A DNA stretch of 64,000 nucleotides. Origin: Cladophialophora immunda (taxonomy: Eukaryota > Ascomycota > Eurotiomycetes > Chaetothyriales > Herpotrichiellaceae). Below, one piece after another: positions 9,743-20,931 of this stretch. The stretch lies in contig NW_015622546.1 in NCBI RefSeq assembly GCF_000835495.1, positions 4,086,955 through 4,150,954 on the forward strand. The letters are read 5' to 3'. Both the position numbers and the translations under genes were made by a program. The notes beneath the pieces were generated by a model that saw only the letters and a program-made list of their open reading frames with translations, had not been told where the DNA came from and searched no databases. Within the stretch, counting starts at the first letter, position 1. Each line of letters begins with the position of its first letter.

Positions 9743-12703
9743 ATGGGCAAAAAGCAAGATATCTCTCGCCAACTGGCTGTTTTACCTCCTTTACAACTTC
9801 CAAATACTACTGTTCACACGGACAATGCTATTATTCTTGACGAACCCGATTCTCCGCTCCCTGATGCCCTCCTAGATGATACCACGAGCGTCCTCGACGA
9901 CGGACGCGTCTCTCTCAACTTCGATTCAAAACTTGCGCAGGTTTTTGCGAAGCTTATTGAAGCATCCGAGGATGAAGAAGACACCGTTGAACCCCCACCG
10001 GCATACTCAACCATCTCGCAACTAGACTCGTGGAAACTGCCTCTGAATATTGTGATCCAGATTGTTGGTAGTCGTGGGGATGTTCAGCCGTTTGTTGCTC
10101 TCGGGCAGGAACTACTGCGTCACGGGCATAGAGTGCGCCTGGCCACACACAGCGTCTTCAGAGAGTTTGTTGAAAATGCTGGGTTGGAGTTCTACTCTGT
10201 CGGAGGCGATCCTGCCGAACTGATGGCGGTATTTTGATGTCGTTCTGATTGCTAAGCCCTGAACTAATTGATTATCTAGTACATGGTCAAGAACCCAGGG
10301 TTGCTTCCTCGCATGAAGGCCCTGCGAGAAGGAGACGTCAGCAAGAATAGGCAGATGATTCGCGAGATCCTTGAAGGGTGCTGGGCTTCATGCATTTCAC
10401 CTTCAGATAATGGAGATCCGTTCGTTGCCAATGCCATTATCGCCAACCCTCCATCCTTTGCCCACATTCACTGTGCTCAAGCACTTGGAATTCCGCTCCA
10501 CATTATGTTCACCATGCCCTGGAGCCCAACCCGAGCATTCCCTCATCCTCTAGCGAACATCAGGAATGGCAATACCGACCCGAAGCTAGCAAACTACATC
10601 TCATACGGCATGGTCCAATTGTTGACCTGGAATGGGTAGGGCAGGTCCGCCTTTTCGACGATGCCCTGCTGACTTCTCCCCGAGAATTGGCGACATTGTA
10701 CAGAATTGGAGGAAATCGATTGATCTCGAAGCCATACCAATGTCCGAAGCTCCTTTCCTCATGGAGACTCTCCAAGTTCCTCACACCTATTGCTGGTCTC
10801 CCGCGTTAGCCCCCAAGCCCAAAGACTGGGGCATGCATATCGGTCAGTCCTTCATACTCTCCGCACAGTCCTTTTTTTGACAAATGAAGCAGACGTCTGC
10901 GGGTTTCTACTTCGAGATCCCACGCCCTACACTGTACCTGTTGATCTCGAGGAATTTCTGAGGTCGGGGCCGACCCCCATCTATATTGGCTTTGGCAGTA
11001 TCGTGGTCGAGAACCCCGAAAAAATCCTTCAAATACTGCTTGCTGCTGTCAAAGAATGTTGTGTGCGCGCCATTATCTCGAAGGGGTGGAGCAACCTGGA
11101 AAGCGAAGCTGTTGATGAAAATGTCTTCTTCCTTGGGGAATGTCCACATGGTGAGTGATGACTCGATGAAACTCTCCGCTATTTCGCTTGCTAAATATCT
11201 AGAGTGGTTGTTTCAACAAGTCTCTGTGGTGGTCCATCATGGCGGTGCTGGGACTACAGCTTCCGGGCTGATGCATGGCCGCCCAACCGTCATTGTGCCA
11301 TTCTTTGGAGAGTATGCTGCCGTCCGAACCCATGGCTTTGTCCTTGCTGATCAACTATAGTCAGCCATTTTGGGGCAACGTGGTTGCCACCTCACGGGCT
11401 GGACCACCTCCAATTTCTTACAAGAAACTCAATAGCAAGAATTTGAGCAATTCCATCCGCTATTGCCTGCGTGAAGAGACTCAAAGCGCTGCGAAAGATG
11501 TGGCTGTCAAGATGGCTGCTGAGATGGGCGTCAAAACAGCTGTTCATTCATTTCATCGCCATTTGCCAGTTGACGACATGGGTTGTGATCTGATCAACGG
11601 ATTACCCGCTACTTGGGTGTACAGGAAATCGAAGACACATCTCAAAATCTCTGGGGCTGCGGCTGAAATCTTGATCCAAGCCAAGAGGATCAAGGCCGAC
11701 GACCTTCGATTGTACAAATCAAAACCATTCACAATTGAAAACCGCCGGTGGGACTTTCTTACTAGCTCACTCGCTGTCTCGATGGAGATGTCATACGATA
11801 TTCTGGCCGCTGTCAGCGGATTCTGGAGAAACCCACGAGCAGTCCGCAAGCAGAAAGACAAAGAACGCGCGTTAGGTCGTGCCTCGTCTCATCAGTCCGA
11901 GCCTGGTCTAGATATAGATTCGGGGGAAGGTTCAAGCAAACAAATCGCGAAGATGGTGGGGGCCTCTGCCATGAGCCTCTCTCAGATTACAGGAATAGTG
12001 ATAAAGGGATCGTTGGTCGACATCCCGGTCGCTGTTGCCGAAGGCTTGCGGAATACGCCGAAGCTCTACGGCCAGGAAGTGCCTGATCACGCCGCCGTGA
12101 CTGACTGGAAAAGCGGCCTCAAAGTCGCGGGAACGACTTTTGTCCATCAAATGGGCCAAGGACTGACGGACTTGATGGTGCAGCCGGCAAAGGGTTTGGC
12201 CAAAGAAGGGATTATTGGCTTTGGCAAAGGGATCGGTAAAGGGGCATTGCAGACTGCGACGAAACCAACATCAGGTATGTTCGGTGCCCCCTTGTCGATG
12301 ATAACAGCCTGATAATTTGTTTGTTGAAGCATGCATGGGCCTTATCGGCTACACTGGCCAAGGGATCTACAAGTCAATTTATGCTGCAGTTCACTCGAAG
12401 ACCAAAAAGTCGGTGGCCTCCGCCCAGCGAGTGCAGGATAAGTATTTCATCCGTGCGAACGGTATGGATATAAGCACGGGACAAGTCGTGGATGAATTTG
12501 ACAGACTCTGTCGACGGTGGCTTAAGTCTGAGTCTGGCGGTCCTAACGGCGGCCTAACTCCAACGGTTGTATCCAGGACAGCAAGTTTTGTTTCGACCCA
12601 AACGCAATCCATGTCATCTGCGACGCCCATTCCAACCGACAACCAAGCAACAGCTTACCGATATATCACCCCGCCCGGCGACCCCCCAGCGTCTTCTCCG
12701 TAA
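9743..12703 (+). CDS. UDP-glucose:sterol glucosyltransferase-like protein (GT28/UGT fold), without GRAM/PH
   Basis: Seven exons (9743-10228, 10280-10635, 10685-10842, 10893-11150, 11203-11311, 11361-12274, 12330-12703), introns of 49-55 nt, 884 aa. It belongs to the fungal sterol 3-beta-glucosyltransferase family, which transfers glucose from UDP-glucose to ergosterol-type sterols at membranes. N-terminal acceptor domain (about residues 95-260): [45 protein letters not shown]-terminal donor domain (about 340-500): [10 protein letters not shown], then [12 protein letters not shown] and VPFFGDQPFWG, restored by splicing at 11311/11361. A tail of about 380 residues has Gly-rich repeats ([17 protein letters not shown]) known from this subgroup. 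The GRAM and PH domains of Atg26 are absent. Start 9743 has G at -3 and +4; an in-frame upstream frame from 9596 exists. Confidence 0.88.
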
Positions 12704-13535
12704 ACCTGCTGAACGATGACTACTCTAGGTTCACAATACAGGTCATCACATATGGCTTAGGTGAGCAGTCCGACAAGCTGGGAGGGGCAGAATGTCATCA
12801 AGACAAATGATTTTGACACATCGGCAACACCAGCGAGAATCTTGATGAAGCCTAGTGGGCAAGTGCTCTAAGAACCAGATTTGTCAATACGACACTTCAA
12901 AAGTTGTTGTGATTGTGTCTCAGCTAGCTGGAACATTCTGCTTTCCGCAAAAGCATGGCTGGACAACACAACTATATGCCGGCGACCGGATCACCTACTC
13001 TGTGGAAGCGTGGGGCTCCTAAATGCGACTGAAACGAACATAACAGCTTTCTGGGCGAGAGGGATTGGGTGTTTCGGAAAGCGGTTCTCTCCACAGCGCG
13101 TACATTAGACTGCTCGCCGCCTTTTATGGCCCGAGATCGCAACAGACTCTGTACAACATATCGCTGAAGCTAGCTGAGGGCAATGTGTTCGAGCTGATTG
13201 GAAAAGGTTGCTTCGTCCGATGGATTACCGTCATATTCTTGGTCATGGGCTCCATTTCGTGCTGAATCCCCGCGGAAGTTCAGAGCTAGTCGCACAACAC
13301 CTTAGAGGAAGAAGAGCGGGAGATAGTAATTGAGCGGTTGCAGAACATGGAGTTAGTGCAACAATGTCAGCCACGTACAGGTCTGCCGGCCATACAATCA
13401 AACTCCGACTTATGCCCAGACCCCGTGTCAGTAACAACACAACATTGTGAAGAAGCCCCGACGCCAGAGTGCTATATATCGGCTGGAGAGGTGCTCGCCC
13501 TTTTTTTCTTTTCAAATTTAATTCAGGCAATCGGA
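12704..13535. other. Intergenic, promoter of aldo-keto reductase
   Basis: About 830 bp. Small open frames (12881-13108, 13065-13265, 13243-13530) have no motif. The last 100 bp are promoter-like: TATATAT at 13473-13479, then a T-rich run at 13500-13510 before the ATG at 13536. Confidence 0.45.
13473..13479 (+). promoter_or_regulatory. Candidate TATA element of the AKR gene
   Basis: TATATAT about 60 bp upstream of the ATG at 13536, followed by a pyrimidine-rich leader. Position fits a fungal core promoter; no experimental support. Confidence 0.35.
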
Positions 13536-14612
13536 ATGTCTTTAACTCAGAGAAAGCCAGTCAAGGTTGTGCTGGGTCTGTAAGGTCCGCTCTTGCAGCA
13601 ACGATAAAATACTGATAACTGGTGTTTAGGTTGTATGACTTTCGGACGTGAAGGGGTTGAGCAAGCTCGCGTCCATGACTTACAGGATGCTGGTTCTATG
13701 CTTGATCTCTTTCGATCTTATAGCCACAATGAAATTGACACAGCTCAGTTCTATGGTGGTGGTTCATCGGAGGAGTATTTAGGCTTGCTTAAGTGGGCGG
13801 ATCGGAATTTGTTCATGGCAACCAAGTTCTATCCAACAGCGACAATTATTGAGTCCGATGCACCAGGAGACAGAGGATCGACTCACAGTCCGGAGCATCT
13901 GAGAGAGAATCTAATGAAGTCACTGAAAGCGCTCAAAGCTGAAAAGATTGATCTTTGGTACCTACATGGACCTGACCGGACTACACCTTATGAAACGACC
14001 TTGCGAGAAGTCAACAACCTTCACAAGGAGGGGTACTTTACCGCGTATGGTATCAGCAACTACATGTCCTGGGAGGTTGCTCAAATCTGTGAGATCTGTC
14101 GGCGGAATGGCTGGATCCAGCCAAGAGTGTACCAAGGAGTGTATAACGCCATCCACCGTAGCGTGGAGCAAGAGTTGTTTCCCTGCCTGCGGTACTATGG
14201 CATCAGCTTTTACGGGTACAATCCCTTGGCAGGTGGTTATTTGACGGGTCGATACCATCGCAATAACCAAAGCGGAGAGCTTGAAAAAGGGACTCGCTTC
14301 GACCCGAATACTTTCCAGGGCAGAGCGTACAGAGATAGGTATTGGAATGATGGAACTTTTGACGCATTGCATATGCTTCGCGTAGCAGCAAAGGCCCATG
14401 AGTTGACGGAAGCCGAATGTGCTTTGCGATGGTTGATGCATCACTCCATGCTTCGAGGCGGTGACGCTATCATCATTGGCGCGAGCAACATTGGGCAGCT
14501 CGAGGGGAATCTCAAGGATCTGGAGAAGGGGCCGCTTCCGGAAAGCATTGTTGATGCCCTCAATAGAGGGTGGGAGAAGACTCGAGCCACAAGTTGGAAA
14601 TATTGGCGGTGA
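13536..14612 (+). CDS. Aldo-keto reductase, AKR7 (aflatoxin-aldehyde reductase-like)
   Basis: Two exons, 13536-13575 and 13630-14612; 54-nt intron with a weak donor (GTCTGT) chosen because it restores VVLGCMTFG, the family start. 340 aa, normal for NADPH-dependent AKR7-type reductases acting on aldehydes and ketones. The catalytic tetrad is visible: Asp and Tyr in EIDTAQFYGG, Lys in MATKFYP, His in WYLHGPDR. C-terminal cofactor region: IIIGASNIGQLEGNL. It faces the P450 gene tail-to-tail about 130 bp away and begins the metabolic gene group at 13.5-27.3 kb. The native substrate is unknown. Confidence 0.88.
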
Positions 14613-14742
14613 GCAATCAAGAAAGCATAATCAGTGAGCAACTGGAATACCCTAGCAGTTTCCCTACTTCTGACACATAGCCTAGACCCTTCCAGCATCC
14701 TGATTTAACTCCTATAATTCCACCAGGATTTCTTCTTATCGA

Positions 14743-16296
14743 TCACGACTTCGAGTTTTCAATTCGTACTCTCTCCATCACGATATCCAAGTCCTTCTCG
14801 GCACTTTCCCATATTGCTTTGACATGGCTTTCTCTGCCTTCTCGTGGGAGAAAACGAGCCTCAAACTTGATAGGGCGAGAGTTGAAACCCTGGGTAAAAG
14901 CGAACGGATCGACCTCGCACCTTTGGCGCTTTCCCTCAACAATCTTATAACTGTAATCTAGATCGAATGTCCAAAGAATCCTTGCGACGTTGATGAAGAG
15001 GCTGTTCTTGGCGATGTGTTGGCCGGTGCAAATTCTTCTTCCAAACCCAAACGCCGCCAAAGGTAGACTGGGGTCGTTGATCCATCTGTCAGGATTGAAA
15101 TGATAAGCATCCTTGTAGACATTCTCATCTAGATGAATAGCCCAGTGATTGCCAATCACCGTGGAGCCTGCTGGTATGTCATAACCCATGTATTCGTCAT
15201 CCTGGATCACAGCGTGAGGGATACCGCCAGCAGATACCGGTCGCCATCGAAGGATCTCTTTGATGATCGCGTCGATGTACGGGAGACTGTCCCTATCCTC
15301 GAATTTCGGGAAATGGGTAGGTCCAAGTACCGAGTCAAGTTCGGCCTGTCCTTTCCTCATGACGTCGGGGTAGAGAAGCATCGCAAGTGTGAAGACTTCT
15401 AGAGCCATAGTCGTTGTATCACTTCCGGCTTCATACAGAATGCCAATATCATAAGCGAGTTCCTTCTGTGTCATGGCTCGACCTTCCTTCATCTCCTGCG
15501 CCTGTTTGGACCAGTTCCAGGAAGTTGATGCTTTGCCTTGGGTTAAATTGTCCATGTATAATTTAGATTCGAAATCGTGTAACTTATTCCCGAGGCGTTT
15601 CCAAGGGGCGAGAAACTTGGGAAGATAGTTGAGTGCCGGCAGCGCATCCACTAACCACGTCCCGACTCTTGCGGCGTATAGAAAGTTCTCCATGACTTGG
15701 TCGATCCCCTTTACTTCTGGTTCGTCGCCTTTGGTCATCCGAGTCCCGTATGCCAACGAAAAGATCAAGCTTGAAGAATAGCGGTGGTATCGATCGGAGA
15801 AATCAGCCGCTGGGTCTAGTAGCTCGTGAATGAGCTGCAGGCTCTCGAGCTCCTGAAGATGGCGATAGCTCTGTGAGATACGGACGTTGAGAAAAGCGCC
15901 CTGAAGCCTTTGGTGATTGCGCCATCTCTGGCCATATGGCATGAGTAATGTCCTGTAGCCTTTACTAACACATTCTCCGCCCATGACAACACGTGGGCGG
16001 GAACTGTATATGTTGCTTCTCTTATCGAGGAGATCGTGAGCAGCTTCGTAGCTTCCCAGCATGATCACAGTGCTTAGACCATATCGGAGACTGTACATAG
16101 GTCCATACTTCTTTGTCCAAGCCTGATATGTTCTCCATGGGTCGAGGGGTGGCGCTTGATGCAGGTTACCGATGATCGGAAGCCGTGGCGGACCAGGAGG
16201 GAGCTTTCTTCTCTTGCGGTAGATGAGAGAGCGGACGACCCAAATGAGAAACACGAGAGCGAAGCCAAACGCGGTGGTGCGATTGAGTACTTTCAT
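14743..16296 (-). CDS. Cytochrome P450 monooxygenase
   Basis: Single exon, 517 aa, microsomal class II P450. An N-terminal membrane anchor (about residues 7-24, FGFALVFLIWVV) is followed by the proline hinge KLPPGPPRLPIIGN. I-helix oxygen-binding AGSDTTT, K-helix EILRWRP (ExxR), FNPDRW, and haem loop FGFGRRICTGQ with the axial Cys are all intact. The chain layout resembles fungal O-methylsterigmatocystin oxidoreductase-type P450s, but I cannot assign a CYP family. ATG at 16294-16296 begins MKVLNRTTAF; the open frame extends 9 codons upstream without another ATG. It is probably part of the 13.5-27.3 kb group and divergent from the cupin gene. Confidence 0.9.
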   Translation of the reverse strand: MKVLNRTTAFGFALVFLIWVVRSLIYRKRRKLPPGPPRLPIIGNLHQAPPLDPWRTYQAWTKKYGPMYSLRYGLSTVIMLGSYEAAHDLLDKRSNIYSSRPRVVMGGECVSKGYRTLLMPYGQRWRNHQRLQGAFLNVRISQSYRHLQELESLQLIHELLDPAADFSDRYHRYSSSLIFSLAYGTRMTKGDEPEVKGIDQVMENFLYAARVGTWLVDALPALNYLPKFLAPWKRLGNKLHDFESKLYMDNLTQGKASTSWNWSKQAQEMKEGRAMTQKELAYDIGILYEAGSDTTTMALEVFTLAMLLYPDVMRKGQAELDSVLGPTHFPKFEDRDSLPYIDAIIKEILRWRPVSAGGIPHAVIQDDEYMGYDIPAGSTVIGNHWAIHLDENVYKDAYHFNPDRWINDPSLPLAAFGFGRRICTGQHIAKNSLFINVARILWTFDLDYSYKIVEGKRQRCEVDPFAFTQGFNSRPIKFEARFLPREGRESHVKAIWESAEKDLDIVMERVRIENSKS

Positions 16297-16558
16297 GACG
16301 ACTTTGCGGTGGCAAATCAACAATGAATTGTTATGTCAACGAAGTAGAATAAATATTGTTGAAGTCTCCCCTTCCATCCTGTCAGATTTCTAGAGACAGA
16401 AGCAATGGTGGTCCCGTAAGAAAAGAAGTTTGCTTTGTCAACAGTGCGGGCTGATACCGCATAGAAATTCGACAAGATGGTGGTCATCAACAATTTGTGG
16501 GAGTAAAGGGCCCACCAGCGTAAATGGCTGCACACTGTTCACGGCTGCTGGATAATTT
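16297..16558. other. P450 upstream region
   Basis: About 260 bp upstream of the P450 start; no motif seen. It borders the uncharacterised coding segment at 16559. Confidence 0.35.
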
Positions 16559-16960
16559 TCAGCCCGAGTATATCGGTTCATCAATGTCGAACGATTTGAT
16601 GCCCTTGGACTGTGGGGAAGAGTACCCTTTTGCCATAGTTGGCACCACAGAACCTGCCAGCAACTGAGCCTGTGGGACATTGGCCTCAGGGTTTGTCCCG
16701 CCCCCGAGCCCTTCTCCGTATTTCCCCACAATGAAGAACCGACGAGTATCGTAAGCAAACGGGTCAATCTCAGAACCCGATCTCTTACTTCCCAATCCAA
16801 TACCATGGTCACGAAGGTGTGGTACCAGAGCCTGGCGGGCAACAACATACTAACCAAAGCGTTGAGAGCCCGAACCCTGACTGATTGTGAACGAATATCA
16901 AATGCCCTAGATTTGAGCGAATTCCAGACTCACCTTGAGTACCTCCGGGACTCGCAAACC
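16559..16960 (-). CDS. Possible 3' exons of an unrecognised gene
   Basis: No known family. An open frame of 97 codons (16559-16849) ends in TAG and joins in phase across a well-formed 84-nt intron (16850-16933, GTGAGT...GGTTAG) to an upstream frame reading GLRVPEVLK. The product across the junction (VLKYVVARQALVPHL, GSKRSGSEIDPFAYDTRRFF, GKYGEGLGGGTNPEANVP) has natural protein composition and few rare residues. I found no initiating ATG: the upstream frame reaches a stop near 17020 without one, so another exon is missing or this is a 3' remnant. Function cannot be stated. Confidence 0.35.
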
Positions 16961-17634
16961 TTTTGACCACAAACATCTTCGCTCTCTCTCGACCAAACGC
17001 CGCTTACCAGAAGTTTCAGTCTTGATTCATAATGTCGGAATCCTCCTGGAAGGTGCAGCCGCATGAGGCGATATTGCCGTTCTTACAAGCCCAAATGTCT
17101 TCGTGAGGCTTATATACCAAATACACAGTCGGAATATCATGCCGAATCCCAGTTGGACTCGGACGACTCTTCCATATGTATGTGTTTGAATGGATACAAG
17201 AACAAATCGCCCTGTTGTTGCGGCGTCTCTTGCGAAACTTCAGGGCGTTAAAAAAAAGGCAACTCTTCCGGCACATCCGTCCGCGGTTTATTTACCCTAT
17301 TCGCAACCAGCCTTTTGCCACGCTCTGTACTTTGTTTTAGGCAAAAGAGGATAACCTTCCAAACCCTGCCGTTCGGAAGGTATTTATTCGCTCTGGGCTA
17401 GGAGGGTCGTAAACCAGAGTGTGGATCGAGCACATGAGAGCTTGATGATAAGAAACAAGACACTGGTTGTTGGAACGACAACGAATACTCAGTCCATGTC
17501 ACACGACTCTCTTTTCGATACTCCCTACGCACAAAGTCACGAAATCCTGCTCGAAGTACATTAGGAGCGAGGACGCAAAAGACATAAGCAGAAGAACAAC
17601 CAATTCGCAGTATTGAGAGTGAGAGTGATCAAGA
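16961..17634. other. Intergenic upstream of cupin gene
   Basis: About 670 bp. Overlapping open frames at 17016-17276 (minus) and 17063-17251 (plus) show no motif; MSESSWKVQPHEAILPFLQAQ at 17033 stops after 24 codons. Presumed promoter of the cupin gene in the 3' half. Confidence 0.35.
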
Positions 17635-18225
17635 ATGCCTGAAGGGGAGACTGGATATACCTTTGACAACAGCTGTCGAATATCACATGGATTGGCACAT
17701 GTCAAGAAGCCCTTCAATAACATCGATTTGACGATGCATGAGCTGTGTTCAAGGAGCAAACAGCTCTTCTCCGGCCAGCTTGGATTTATCGAATTTACGT
17801 CGGAACTGCGTCTGCCACGTCATATTCACATGGCCCTGGACAAACAGAAACTGACAGATGAGCGCATCTTGGTGCTACACGGGGTGGGAATGGTTGAGAT
17901 CGCTGGCACGCTGTACGCTGTTGCCCCGGGCTCCCTCGTTGACATCATCGGCGGAGTTCCTCACACATGGACTGCTTGTCCTCCTGGGGTGAGACTGCCT
18001 GACGGCTCGGTCTCGAATGGGTCGTTCACCATGGTCTACGAATATGAGGAGCCAACTCGTTTCTTTCCAACAGCATCCACCAAGGTCGTGACAGAAGTGT
18101 CAGAATACGTGGCATTTGAGGGCTCATACGATGATATCCTGATACCAAGACTGAGCGCTAAGGAGGCCGTGAAGAGCGTCAAAGTTGTTTTCAACAAGGA
18201 GCTTCAGGAGCTCCAACTAGCTTGA
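17635..18225 (+). CDS. Cupin (RmlC-like) protein
   Basis: Single exon, 196 aa. One cupin barrel: motif 1 LRLPRHIHMALDKQ ... ERILVLHGVGMVEIAG (His pair plus Glu), motif 2 PGSLVDIIGGVPHTW with the second metal His. Small one-barrel cupins next to P450s and oxidoreductases in moulds act as dioxygenases, isomerases or cyclases, or bind small ligands; the reaction here is unknown. The C-terminal about 60 residues form an extra helical and strand segment. ATG 17635 follows AAGA and has purine at -3. It lies between the P450 and Zn2Cys6 genes, so it is likely part of the same group. Confidence 0.8.
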   Translation: MPEGETGYTFDNSCRISHGLAHVKKPFNNIDLTMHELCSRSKQLFSGQLGFIEFTSELRLPRHIHMALDKQKLTDERILVLHGVGMVEIAGTLYAVAPGSLVDIIGGVPHTWTACPPGVRLPDGSVSNGSFTMVYEYEEPTRFFPTASTKVVTEVSEYVAFEGSYDDILIPRLSAKEAVKSVKVVFNKELQELQLA

Positions 18226-18586
18226 ATATTCCAAAGCCTGTACATGAATCTTGCTGCAGAAGACATTTAGTCGAGTTGATAGCAAGTGATGCTTTCAGAG
18301 GTTCTTGTATGTCCAGAGGAATAAACGAGCCCCCGATGCTCAATGAGTTGTAATTGCAAGAGAGAAGGCCATCCACACCACGTCTCCAAAAACTTCAATC
18401 CAAGAGGGCCGATTGGCGGCAAAACCTAACTGGATTTCCCACCGCCCAGATGCCTGCAGGAGAATCCCCCTTTGGTTGGTCCCTCACCCCGCATGTGATA
18501 GTTGTGTGGAGTTTGAGAGGAAATCATGAATTTCCTTCCCTCGTCTAACCCCCAAACTCGCAACTGAGTCTTGTTACAACTCCCCG
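18226..18586. other. Promoter region of Zn2Cys6 gene
   Basis: About 360 bp. Contains CCCCGC/CGG-like short blocks but no convincing paired CGG operator. Confidence 0.3.
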
Positions 18587-20827
18587 ATGCCGAAGACCAG
18601 ATCACGCCGCGGATGGTGAGTCCTTGCAGGATCGCTGTGCTTCCATGCCCACTAACGAGTGGCTCAGTGACACCTGCCGGAAACGACATATTAAGTGTAG
18701 GTCACGACAACCCCTCGGCATCTTCGGACTCGGCTTAACAGCGCGAATCCAGGTGACGAGCACCTTCCAATCTGCTGGCGATGCGAAGAATCCCACCGCA
18801 GATGTACAGGACGTCCTCTCATTTCGCAATGGGAAGACGGCAGGGTCTTTGAGGATAAAGAAGCCAATGGAAATGGCCGCAACTGGCTACAAATTCCCGA
18901 ACGCTGTCTGTCTCAGTATTATCACCCACAGCGCGAATCTGGCCAACTAATAGAGCACTTATAGTAACGTTCGTCACTGAAAACATCGATGCTGCTGTAC
19001 CGGCGTCAGAGGCGGCCCAAGATGAGTCAGATGACGAATCCAGTCCGACCGACGACCAAGTTCCGGATGTACACAATGAGTGGGATGCGCCTCTTGCCAA
19101 CCGATCAGTATCGGCCTTTCCCCAGCCCCCTATTCCGGAATGCTCACAGAAGCCAGCAGACCTGGGCACGTCAGATGCACTTGTTGATGAGACGTCCATG
19201 CCGACGTTCGGAATTACTCGTCCGGAGGAGTTCTTTCCGCCCGACGAAACCATTTCAGGAACAAGCCTCGCTCTTTTCAATGAGCACGGAAGTCTTTCGC
19301 CGACTACCCCTTCCACGTCCATCAGACGTCGTGTGTTGAATGATCGTGTTGAAGCCATGCTCTTGCAGCACTTTGCGAAAGAGCTAGCATGTTGGGTATG
19401 TCGGCCTCCGATTTCTTCTCGCACGCTTGCTAAATACCTATATGAAGTTTGATGTGACCGATCCTTATGGTTATTTTCAGGTGGTGGTGCCTGAGCGAGC
19501 CTTCGAGAGTGAAGTCCTTCTGAATGCAATATTTGCAATCGCCGCGCTCCATCTCAACCGGTCGCCTCGGAAGGAATCTGTCGAGGGATCTTCTCTACCT
19601 GTCGACACTGTCCTCGCCGAGGTCTACCATACCAGATGTGTAGGGATGCTCATATCCCTAATCACTGATGAAAATTTGGCCACAACCGAAGATGTTCTAG
19701 CCGCCGCAGTCATACTCCGGAAATTCGAAGAGATGAACGGTAAGCCTTGTGTTGGTTGATTCAAGTCACGATTGGTTCCAATAACGTGATACTAGGATAC
19801 GTGACCCAACAGGACTCCGGGAATCATTTACTCGGAGTTTCAGCGCTTTTCAATTCCCGCACTTGTGCTGTCACAGGGGGTCTAGCCGAAGCAGCTTTTT
19901 GGCAGTTTGTGCGGCAAGATGCCTACATGTCTCTCTTTATCCAGCAGCCACCTCGGATCGACTTTTCAAAACAACATTTTCATTTCTCATTGTCTGAAGC
20001 GCCCGACAATGTCTGGGCCAATCGCATCATCTTCTCTACGGTAATGATTTTGACGTACTGCTTCACTGAACAGACAGAATCACCAGCTCATTGGGAGGAT
20101 CTGAATTCACAAGTAACTGCTTGGGACGCCCGGAAACCTATCTCGTTCACACCAATATTCTACGAGGAGGCATCAATGCATAGTGGAAAATTCTGGCCCG
20201 AGATCCGATTCTGTACTTCATGGCATGGTAATTGCACCTTTCTTCAAAACCCCTTCTCACTGTGTTTCTTGCAGCCGAAATACAATTCTTACGAAGCAAC
20301 GTTAATATAGCAACGGGGACCCAATACTTCCATCTTTGCAAGATTCTACTGAGTCTCTACAAACCTGATCTTCCAGCACCGGGAGCAGGGCTGAGGTACA
20401 CTCGGGCTCACAAGGCAATGAAAGTGCGTCAAGAAGACTAGGGTTGAATGAGTCTACCACTATCATTGTGAGGCCCTGGACACCAGCTAATCCAATTCCA
20501 CCTCAAATAGGAAGCGGTCATGCTCCACGCAAGAGCTGTGTGCGGCATAGCTTACTCGAATCATTTTGTCAACCCAAAGTTCAACCTGTGTCCAATCATG
20601 CATATGTGTGAGTTTATACCCTTTGCCCTTCAAAGTGGACGTTCTCCGGTACCTTGGGTATTGAGGTTTGTCGACCCCTTTGCTGAACAGGTGCAGGCGG
20701 AGGCTGGTTCGCAGAAGTCAACGAGCAACGCGCAATTCTGGAGCTTCTCCAAAGCACAGAAAATGCTCACGGATGGCCTACGAAGTACGTACGAGACTCA
20801 CTGAGAGAGCATTGGGATATGGAATAG
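18587..20827 (+). CDS. Zn2Cys6 transcription factor (likely local activator)
   Basis: Nine exons: 18587-18615, 18668-18696, 18753-18905, 18965-19395, 19448-19739, 19796-20227, 20275-20423, 20511-20607, 20691-20827; 582 aa. Two 29-nt exons and the start of the third assemble the binuclear zinc cluster: C-DT-C-RKRHIK-C-DEHLPI-C-WR-C-EESHRR-C (residues about 11-38). The two splice sites fall inside Cys codons, so the finger exists only after splicing. An acidic linker (DESDDESS) is followed by the fungal-specific regulatory region (FDVTDPYGYFQVVVPE, LLNAIFAIAALHLNR, AVCGIALS-like RAVCGIAYSN, HGWPTKYVRDSLREHW at the end). The third intron uses a weak donor (GTCTGT) and is the least certain. It sits amid P450, cupin, ABM and MFS genes, which suggests it regulates them. 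Confidence 0.85.
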
Positions 20828-20931
20828 ATCGGATCCACTGGCATATCGACAACGGGCATGTCTCCAGGCTCGATTCCTGGTTCACTTGCCCTCAGCTTCT
20901 CTTCAATAAATAGCTACTCAACACCAGAGGT

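Noticed and set aside
14743..16323. P450 start at 16323
   Set aside because: That codon is TTG; the first ATG in frame is at 16296 and starts a normal membrane-anchor sequence.
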